A program made the translations under genes and the position numbers. The notes beneath the pieces were generated by a model that was not told the DNA's origin, did no database searches, and worked only from the letters and a program-made list of their open reading frames with translations. From NCBI GenBank assembly GCA_964573015.1, contig CAZNHZ010000003.1, forward strand, positions 1 through 64,000: 64,000 nucleotides of DNA, in the 5' to 3' direction. Below are positions 58,790 to 64,000 of this stretch, one piece after another. The DNA is from JAPUDQ01 sp964573015 (GTDB taxonomy: Bacteria > Patescibacteriota > Saccharimonadia > Saccharimonadales > Saccharimonadaceae). The stretch's first letter is position 1; each line of letters starts with the position of its first letter.

Positions 58790-59506
58790 TTATCGAGTTG
58801 TCGTCAACCGGTAGAACCGTTCGCGGTTGCCTTTGGCGCCGGCTACTTGGCTGTCGGCTTTGTCGAGTATGACAAAATATTGCTTGACCCAAGCCTCAAA
58901 ATCGTGCAAAATCTCCCGCCGCAAGCGATCATTTTTGATCACGCCCCTGCTGACCTGCTCACGCCCGGCTTCAAACTGCGGCTTGACCATGGCGATAATC
59001 ACAGCTGACGGACCAACGACCGATGAAATATGCGGCAATATCTCGCGCAAACTGACAAAACTGACATCGATGACGACGATATCGACCGCATGCTCAGGCT
59101 TGAAATCGCGTATATCGGTTTTTTCATGCAATTCTATGCGCTCATCGCCGCGCAAGCTCGGATGCAGCTGATCCGTTCCGACATCAACCGCGATCACTTT
59201 GGACGCACCGCGGCGCAGCGCGTAATCGGTAAAACCGCCGGTACTGCTGCCAACATCTAGCACGGTTTTGCCCATAAAATCCACTCCGAACTTCTCCGCG
59301 ACACTGGCAAGCTTGAGTCCGGCCCGCGATACGTATTGCTCCTTGGCGGCTAGTTTTATATCGGCACTTTCATCGACGAACTGCCCGGTTTTGGTCACCA
59401 GCCGACCATCGACTCGCACTTTGCCTAGCCGTATCCAGCTCTCGGCCGCCGAGCGCGACTGCGCCAACTCACGCCGAAATACTTCGTAATCCAATCTGTT
59501 TTTCAT
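58790..59506 (-). CDS. tlyA: TlyA-family rRNA 2'-O-methyltransferase
   Basis: 238 residues: an N-terminal S4 RNA-binding domain (MKNRLDYEVFRRELAQSRSAAESWI) and an FtsJ-type methyltransferase with SAM motif VLDVGSSTGGFTDYALRRGA and downstream DVSFVSLREIL. It methylates rRNA (TlyA also affects capreomycin sensitivity in mycobacteria). The conserved K-D-K-E catalytic set appears to be present in outline. It lies alone between the surface protein and efp. Confidence 0.9.
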   Translation of the reverse strand: MKNRLDYEVFRRELAQSRSAAESWIRLGKVRVDGRLVTKTGQFVDESADIKLAAKEQYVSRAGLKLASVAEKFGVDFMGKTVLDVGSSTGGFTDYALRRGASKVIAVDVGTDQLHPSLRGDERIELHEKTDIRDFKPEHAVDIVVIDVSFVSLREILPHISSVVGPSAVIIAMVKPQFEAGREQVSRGVIKNDRLRREILHDFEAWVKQYFVILDKADSQVAGAKGNRERFYRLTTTR

Positions 59507-59557
59507 CTGTTATCGATTTTATCACGAATCAAAAAACAGCCGTCCGCACCGCTACGA

Positions 59558-60118
59558 CTACTTTTGCCGCTCGATGTAGCTGCCGTCGCGGGTATCGACA
59601 CGGATGATATCACCGGTCTTGATAAACGCCGGTACCTTGACGACCAGACCGGTATCAGTCGTCGCATCTTTGAGCACACTGCTCGTGGTATCGCCTTTGA
59701 CGACGTTTTCGGCGTATCTCACCTCGAGAGATACCGCTGTCGTCAGCTCGACGTTGATGACACGATCACCAAAAAACTGCAGACTGACTTCATCGCCTTC
59801 GTGCAGGTACTTGTCCGCCTGATTCATCGTCTCACTATCGACCTGGAACTGGTCAAAGGTGCTCGGGTCCATCAGATGAAAGTCAGTGCCGTCCGAGTAG
59901 AGGTACTGAACCGTGCGGTTGGTGACATCAGCCGGTTCGATCTTTTCCTGGCCTTTGTAAGTCTTGGGCAGCATCGCGCCCGTCACCAGGTTTTTTACCT
60001 TGACATTGACAATACTTCCGCCGCGGCCCATCACTTTTTGATTGTAGTCCATAACGCGATATGGTTGGCCATCGATCTGGATGACGGTGCCTTTTTTGAG
60101 GTCAGTCGGGGAATACAT
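59558..60118 (-). CDS. efp: Elongation factor P, Arg-type tip
   Basis: 186 residues, normal length, three domains, ending GDIIRVDTRDGSYIERQK. It relieves stalling at polyproline. The loop residue that is lysine in E. coli reads QKVMGRGGSIVNVK, with an Arg at the tip, as in the rhamnosylated EF-P group. No earP or epmA is in the window. Many surface proteins here are Pro-rich, which would make EF-P important. Confidence 0.95.
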   Translation of the reverse strand: MYSPTDLKKGTVIQIDGQPYRVMDYNQKVMGRGGSIVNVKVKNLVTGAMLPKTYKGQEKIEPADVTNRTVQYLYSDGTDFHLMDPSTFDQFQVDSETMNQADKYLHEGDEVSLQFFGDRVINVELTTAVSLEVRYAENVVKGDTTSSVLKDATTDTGLVVKVPAFIKTGDIIRVDTRDGSYIERQK

Positions 60119-60120
60119 AG

Positions 60121-60573
60121 TAGATTAATAATTAAAGATTAAGGATTAAAGAAATATAATCGCAAAATCTAAAGACGCTCCTTATTCGCCTTGATTAAAC
60201 CTTGCAACAATCTGTGTGTTAGCTGCGCCTGTGAGACGGCTTTTTCTAACACTCTATCATCAAAATATCCCACATCAAATGCGATATAACATTGAGTTTC
60301 TAGCTCAGCCAAAGAGCCTTTGGCTACATAATAGAATTGATTCTTTTCTTTAGCGGAGGCTCGGACAAAACCATCAGCGATATTGCTCGGCACTGATACC
60401 GCCGCTCGTCGCATCTGATCTGCGATACCGTATTTTTCATGTGCGGGCATTTTTGACGTCAGTCGATATATTAACACGTAGCAAGCTTCCTAGCTTCCTG
60501 CCAAACTTTCAAATCAAGATATGTCGCAATCCTCCCCATGATTTATCTTCTTTAATCATTAATCGTTAATCTA
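60121..60573. mobile_element. Candidate MITE-like cassette carrying a four-helix-bundle gene
   Basis: Left end 60121 TAGATTAATAATTAAAGATT and right end (to 60573) TTAATCATTAATCGTTAATC are degenerate inverted repeats of about 30 bases. They enclose only the four-helix-bundle gene. A second, empty element at 60816-60887 shares its 29-bp right end exactly. See findings. Confidence 0.45.
60169..60540 (-). pseudogene. Four-helix-bundle protein gene, apparent -1 frameshift near the N-terminus
   Basis: The long ORF (60169-60477) encodes residues from IYRLTSKMPAHEKYGIADQMRRA onward, the core of the four-helix-bundle (S23/IVP) family, but lacks the usual first helix. That helix is found just upstream in another frame (ATG 60540 to TGT-TAA near 60483): YLDLKVWQEARKLAT, matching the family start DLxVWQxARxLA. 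A -1 shift around 60480-60485 would join them. So either a real frameshift, a sequencing error, or the shorter ORF is the gene. Function of the family is unknown. Confidence 0.7.
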
Positions 60574-60591
60574 TCTTCTGCTTTTCGCCGC

Positions 60592-60792
60592 TTAGCCCTG
60601 GGCGACAAACGGCATCAAAGCCAAGTGACGGGCGCGTTTGATGGCCGTGCTGAGCTGGCGCTGCTGGCGTGGGTTTAGCCCAGTCTTGGCATTTGGCTCA
60701 ATCTGTCCGTATGCGTTGATAAATCGCTGCAGTGTCTTGACGTCTTTGTAGTCAAAGTATGCAGGAATGTCTTTTTTAAATCGTCGTGCCAT
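60592..60792 (-). CDS. rpsR: Ribosomal protein bS18
   Basis: 66 residues, typical length: YFDYKDVKTLQRFINAYGQIEPN and RQQRQLSTAIKRARHLALMPF. AAAGGAG precedes ATG. Part of the classic rpsF-ssb-rpsR order; bS18 pairs with bS6 in the 30S platform. Confidence 0.97.
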   Translation of the reverse strand: MARRFKKDIPAYFDYKDVKTLQRFINAYGQIEPNAKTGLNPRQQRQLSTAIKRARHLALMPFVAQG

Positions 60793-60815
60793 AGTTACTC
60801 CTTTGGAGTAAAAGC

Positions 60816-60887
60816 AGATTAATGATTATAGATTGAATATTAAAGAAGCTCGTTACAAATCTTCTTTAATCATTAATCGTTAATCTA
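60816..60887. repeat. Empty MITE-like element between rpsR and ssb
   Basis: AGATTAATGATTATAGATTG... (60816-60848) and CTTCTTTAATCATTAATCG... (to 60887) form imperfect inverted arms around a 12-base spacer. The last 29 bases (60859-60887) are identical to 60545-60573 in the gene-bearing element. Confidence 0.5.
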
Positions 60888-60906
60888 ACTTCTACTTGTT
60901 ATTTAA

Positions 60907-61362
60907 TTAAAATGGTATATCGCTGAGATCAATTGGTTGATCATCGATGTCATCGGCTGGGGCGGATTGTTGCTTCTTGGCCGGAGCAGACTTGCTGCCG
61001 TCGTCAAACGAACTGCCGCCTCCGCCCTGTCCGCTATCAACAAAGTTGAAATCCTCGACGACAACCTCGACTTTACTGCGCTTGCCGCCGGTCTCTTTGT
61101 CTTCCCAGCTGCGCTGGTCTAGTCGTCCGCTGACGAGGACTGCGCGGCCTTTGCCGAGGTATTGGGCGATGATCTCGCCGGCTTTGCCCCAGGCAACGCA
61201 GTCGATGAAACTGACTGCTTCTTGTTGCTGACCGTCGGCACCTTTCCAGGTGCGGTTAACCGCCAGGCTAAAACTCGTTACTGACTGACCGTTTGGTGTC
61301 GTTCGAGTTTCCGGGTCCCGCGTCAGGTTTCCCATCAGTATTACTTTATTAAACCCCTTCAT
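60907..61362 (-). CDS. ssb: Single-stranded DNA-binding protein
   Basis: 151 residues. OB-fold start MKGFNKVILMGNLTRDPETR, then SFSLAVNRTWKG and VLVSGRLDQRSWEDKE. A Gly/Ser/Gln/Ala-rich linker leads to the acidic tip DLSDIPF that recruits partner proteins. AAAGGAG precedes ATG. Lies between rpsF and rpsR as in most bacteria. Confidence 0.97.
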   Translation of the reverse strand: MKGFNKVILMGNLTRDPETRTTPNGQSVTSFSLAVNRTWKGADGQQQEAVSFIDCVAWGKAGEIIAQYLGKGRAVLVSGRLDQRSWEDKETGGKRSKVEVVVEDFNFVDSGQGGGGSSFDDGSKSAPAKKQQSAPADDIDDQPIDLSDIPF

Positions 61363-61384
61363 AGTGCGTTTCTCCTTTCAGTCG

Positions 61385-61466
61385 AAACTTAGTATATAGA
61401 ATATAGGTATATAGAATATGGCTACTTCGCTATATTCAATATTCTATATTCCATATTCTTCTCCCT
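61385..61466. repeat. AT-rich palindromic intergenic region (ssb-rpsF)
   Basis: Overlapping inverted repeats made of ATATAGAATATAG and CTATATTC units around GGCTACTTCGC. It forms a long imperfect hairpin in either strand. It is not the same sequence family as 60816-60887. Role unknown. Confidence 0.4.
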
Positions 61467-61808
61467 CTACTCTTCTTCTTTGCTCTCGGCTGCTTTGGCG
61501 GCTTCTGCGGCGGCAGCCCGCGCCTTTTGATCGACGCTGACGAGCAAAAATCGCAAGGCTTCGTCAGTGATATTGAGCGCAGCGTTCACTTTGGCGACAG
61601 CCTCGGCAGGCAGCGAAGCCTCAAAGTAGACGTAGACACCGAAATCTTCCGTGCCGATACGATACGCCAGGCGCTTTTTGCCCCAATTATCTTCTTTAGT
61701 GATCTCACCACCGTTTGCAGTGATGATATCGCGAAGCTTTTTGAGCACTGGATCGAGATCTGCTTCGAGATCAGGATGCAGTACGACAGTCAGTTCGTAC
61801 TCTCGCAT
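61467..61808 (-). CDS. rpsF: Ribosomal protein bS6
   Basis: 113 residues, REYELTVVLHPDLE start, GKKRLAYRIGTEDFGVYVYF and an Ala/Glu-rich tail. A strong GAGGAGGTAAC site is 5 bases before ATG. Leader 61809-61886 has a 7-bp hairpin GCTTGTG/CACAAGC (61845-61866) and CCC/GGG, in the place where S6-S18 often binds; not proven. TATAAT (61892-61887) is the -10. Confidence 0.97.
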   Translation of the reverse strand: MREYELTVVLHPDLEADLDPVLKKLRDIITANGGEITKEDNWGKKRLAYRIGTEDFGVYVYFEASLPAEAVAKVNAALNITDEALRFLLVSVDQKARAAAAEAAKAAESKEEE

Positions 61809-61844
61809 AATAGTTACCTCCTCTTGGAACTCCCTATGCGGGGT

Positions 61845-61866
61845 GCTTGTGCTGTTTCACACAAGC
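61845..61866 (-). promoter_or_regulatory. Hairpin in the rpsF leader, possible S6-S18 control site
   Basis: Perfect 7-bp stem GCTTGTG/CACAAGC with an 8-base loop, followed by CACCCCGCATAGGG. Known S6-S18 leaders use a CCG in a hairpin; a CCG is present but in an untested context. Confidence 0.35.
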
Positions 61867-61911
61867 TTTAGGTGATAGTACAAGCAATTATAACAGAGGT
61901 AACTATAAATT

Positions 61912-62595
61912 TCAAATATAAAAGTGACGCAGATACGGCAGCTCGCTGTCATTGAGTACACGCCAGCGCTCGATAGCATCATTATCAGCCGCAATATTCT
62001 CCGAGCTATTAGGGCCGCCTCGTGAACGCACGGCACTAGCTGCTTTGAGTGACATATCGAAATATTCTCGTAATATCGCCTGGCCCTCAGTTTTGTCGGT
62101 CACATCCAGAGCCACCGGTATGCCGTTTCGATGCCCCTCGATAAATATTCCGAAAGCCCCGTTTGATGAGGCAATAATCTCGGCGGGCTGATCGTATCCA
62201 TACGTACCGGTTGCAAACATGGCACAGCGATACAGTATCGTACCGTCTGCTCGCTCGTATATAGATGTCCGGCTATCAAGAGCGCGTGAGTCATTTTGTC
62301 GAGTAAAAAATTCACCATTGCCCGCTTCCGCGCGGCGGGCGTAGCAATTCGCTTGTAAATACAGAGCTTCTTGCATAAATGCTTCGGCCGGTCGCTCCAA
62401 AAGCGTTTCTATCAATCGACTGCGCTCAATAATTAATTCTTCTGCTTTGGCGCGCTGTAGATCATGAGGATCGCTATAGACATCATCAATCACGCTCGTC
62501 CAAAATTCGGGGTCGTGCAGCAATTCCTTATATTGTTTATCGGGCAAAGTGTCGAGACGCCGGACAGGTTGAACTTCATAATGATTAGCAGACAT
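61912..62595 (-). CDS. Unknown cytosolic protein under a consensus promoter
   Basis: 227 residues; no family recognised. No signal peptide or membrane helix. The N-terminal ~100 residues look helical (KAEELIIERSRLIETLLERPAEAFMQEALYLQANCYARR) and the C-terminal half has beta and helix segments (RADGTILYRCAMFATGTYGYD, IASSNGAFGIFIEGHRNGIPVALDVTD). AGGAG lies before ATG. The promoter (62614-62642) is a perfect consensus with an inverted repeat across it, so it is probably controlled by a repressor. Confidence 0.7.
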   Translation of the reverse strand: MSANHYEVQPVRRLDTLPDKQYKELLHDPEFWTSVIDDVYSDPHDLQRAKAEELIIERSRLIETLLERPAEAFMQEALYLQANCYARRAEAGNGEFFTRQNDSRALDSRTSIYERADGTILYRCAMFATGTYGYDQPAEIIASSNGAFGIFIEGHRNGIPVALDVTDKTEGQAILREYFDMSLKAASAVRSRGGPNSSENIAADNDAIERWRVLNDSELPYLRHFYI

Positions 62596-62613
62596 AATCT
62601 ACTCCTTTTGTTT

Positions 62614-62642
62614 ATTATACACTCATTTATGTATAATGTCAA
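62614..62642 (-). promoter_or_regulatory. Perfect consensus promoter with palindromic operator
   Basis: TTGACA (62642-62637), a 17-base spacer and TATAAT (62619-62614). ATTATACA and TGTATAAT form an 8-bp inverted repeat with an 8-base gap that spans from the -35 edge to the -10 itself. Confidence 0.8.
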
Positions 62643-62711
62643 TACTTCTGGCCTAATGTTTGTCTTTAGCCTTGTTACCGGTATACGCTTGTGATAGCGA
62701 AAATGCAAGTC

Positions 62712-64000
62712 TCAGCGCTGGATACCGTACTCGTCGGTGTTGCCATCATCGCCATCACCGCCGCCGAGATCAGCCAGGCTGGTGATCAGCACCTCGCGCG
62801 GACGGGCGCCGTCGGCTGGGCCGATAATACCCTGCTCTTCCATCTCTTCCATAATTCGCGCTGCACGACCGTAGCCAATGCGTAGCTTGCGCTGCAGGAG
62901 TGATGTCGAGGCTTTGCGGCTCTCGATCACGACACGGACAGCGTCACGGAACATATCATCGTTTTCGCCGCCGTCAAAGTCCATGACAACCCCGCCTTTG
63001 CCGTGCAGCTGTACCGGCTGGGCGACGATCTCGTCATCATACTGCGGTGGCCGCTGCATACGAAGATGATCGGTAATCTTGTTGACCTCATCATCGGTCA
63101 CCCAAGCGCCCTGGATACGTTTCGGCTTGCTCATCTGCGGCGTCAGCAAGAGCATGTCACCCTGACCGAGCAGTTTTTCGGCACCGATCTGATCGAGAAT
63201 CGTGCGGCTATCGACCTGACTGGCGACGGTAAAGGCGATACGCGCTGGGACATTGGCTTTGATGAGTCCCGTGATGACATCGACACTCGGCCGCTGCGTT
63301 GCGAGCACGAGATGCACACCGACTGCACGGGCTTTTTGCGCTAGACGAACGATCAACGCCTCGACGTCGCGGGCTGCGATCATCATCAGATCGGCCAGCT
63401 CATCGATAACGATGACGATATATGGCATCGGCTCTTCGGGTTTCTTGCTGTTGTAGCTGCGGATATCGCGGACTTTTTCTTCGGCCAGCAGACTGTAGCG
63501 GCGCTCCATCTCATTGACTGCCCACTTGAGAGCGCTGATGGTTTTTTCCGGCTCGGTAATGATCGGCGTCAGCAGGTGCGGAATATCGGCGTATGGCGTC
63601 ATCTCGACCTGCTTGGGATCGACGAGAATCAGACGCATATCACTCGGGCTGTTGCGATAGAGCAAGCTCGACAGCAGCGTATTGATCATGACCGATTTAC
63701 CAGAGCCAGTCTGACCAGCGATCAGCAAGTGCGGCATCTTGTTGAGCTCACCGACCACGGCATCACCGGCGATATCTTTGCCGATTGCAAAGCTGAGCGG
63801 CTCGGTCGCGCTCGTCCACTGCTTGGCCGTCAAGATACCATACAGGCGCACATCAGCTGCTTTGCGGTTTGGCACCTCGATACCGACTGCTCGCTGGCCA
63901 GGAATCGGCGCTTCGATCCTGAGAGCCTGAGCCGCGAGATTGAGGGCGATGTTAGTCTCGAGTGCCGAGATGCGATTGAGCTTGACGCCGCTCGGCGGCT
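62712..64000 (-). CDS. ftsK: FtsK/SpoIIIE DNA translocase, C-terminal part
   Basis: Open at the window edge; 429 residues seen, continuing in frame to base 64000. Motor with Walker A GQTGSGKS, Walker B YIVIVIDELADLMM, LVLATQRPSVDVITG, and the C-terminal gamma domain (LLQRKLRIGYGRAARIMEEMEEQGII). It moves chromosomes at division and activates Xer recombination at dif. The N-terminal membrane part lies beyond the window. Confidence 0.96.
   Translation of the reverse strand, partial: PPSGVKLNRISALETNIALNLAAQALRIEAPIPGQRAVGIEVPNRKAADVRLYGILTAKQWTSATEPLSFAIGKDIAGDAVVGELNKMPHLLIAGQTGSGKSVMINTLLSSLLYRNSPSDMRLILVDPKQVEMTPYADIPHLLTPIITEPEKTISALKWAVNEMERRYSLLAEEKVRDIRSYNSKKPEEPMPYIVIVIDELADLMMIAARDVEALIVRLAQKARAVGVHLVLATQRPSVDVITGLIKANVPARIAFTVASQVDSRTILDQIGAEKLLGQGDMLLLTPQMSKPKRIQGAWVTDDEVNKITDHLRMQRPPQYDDEIVAQPVQLHGKGGVVMDFDGGENDDMFRDAVRVVIESRKASTSLLQRKLRIGYGRAARIMEEMEEQGIIGPADGARPREVLITSLADLGGGDGDDGNTDEYGIQR

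Overview
The window looks like a chromosomal scaffold from a Candidate Phyla Radiation bacterium, most likely Saccharibacteria (TM7). This rests on recognition, not on a search. The supporting signs are a 5' 16S rRNA fragment, single-copy core genes, a complete type IV pilus machine with no secretin gene, many small membrane or surface proteins of a monoderm type, and no biosynthetic operons. TGA is used as a normal stop (for example in the pilins and the GIY-YIG gene), which argues against the SR1/Gracilibacteria code. Three 100-N scaffold gaps (43859-43958, 51899-51998, 58011-58110) are each bordered by duplicated sequence.

Layout. 1-5.3 kb: start of 16S rRNA with its promoter, a PAP2-like gene and gyrBA, all on the minus strand. 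5.4-12.1 kb: a surface protein with DUF11-like domains and an LPTAG-type sorting tail, two membrane proteins, and a VirD4/TraG-like ATPase coupled to a proline-rich partner. 12.1-13.4 kb: a gene-poor stretch with an unassigned structured RNA, an AT-rich segment, three DnaA-box-like sites and a tiny promoter-to-terminator unit. 13.4-20.6 kb: a GH5 glucanase, a GIY-YIG protein, tmRNA, ComM-like ATPase, infC-rpmI-rplT, RNase P RNA, a NUDIX-RNase H fusion, tRNA-Pro, an M50 protease and rpmB. 20.6-27.1 kb: an ABC exporter, an MBL-fold protein, a nucleotidyltransferase/wHTH protein and a probable T-box-controlled thrS-atl-miaA operon. 27-31.3 kb: nrdR under a palindromic operator, a processive GT2 and four tRNAs. 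31.5-38.5 kb: two paralogous surface proteins, a PpiC foldase, a PH-domain protein, ndk and uppP. 38.6-54.9 kb: a Xer recombinase and the pilus cluster (minor pilins, PilD, two pilins, PilC, PilT, PilB, PilO/N/M, plus exported proteins of unknown role). 54.9-64 kb: ychF, a sortase beside a GC-rich thrombospondin-type-3 surface protein, tlyA, efp, a four-helix-bundle gene inside inverted repeats, rpsF-ssb-rpsR, an unknown gene under a consensus promoter, and the 3' part of ftsK.

How it fits together. The cell surface dominates the accessory content: pili for attachment and twitching, a sortase with at least two candidate substrates, a VirD4-like coupling ATPase and a beta-1,3-glucanase. This suits a host-associated epibiont, but lifestyle is inference. 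At least 13 operon-leading genes have a -10 hexamer 5-9 bases before the start codon and no Shine-Dalgarno sequence, while internal operon genes usually have one, so leaderless transcription appears common. The most unusual items are a three-copy two-hairpin dispersed element, a MITE-like pair of elements near rpsR (one carrying the four-helix-bundle gene), the unassigned ~300-nt RNA, and the mini-unit at 13.3 kb.
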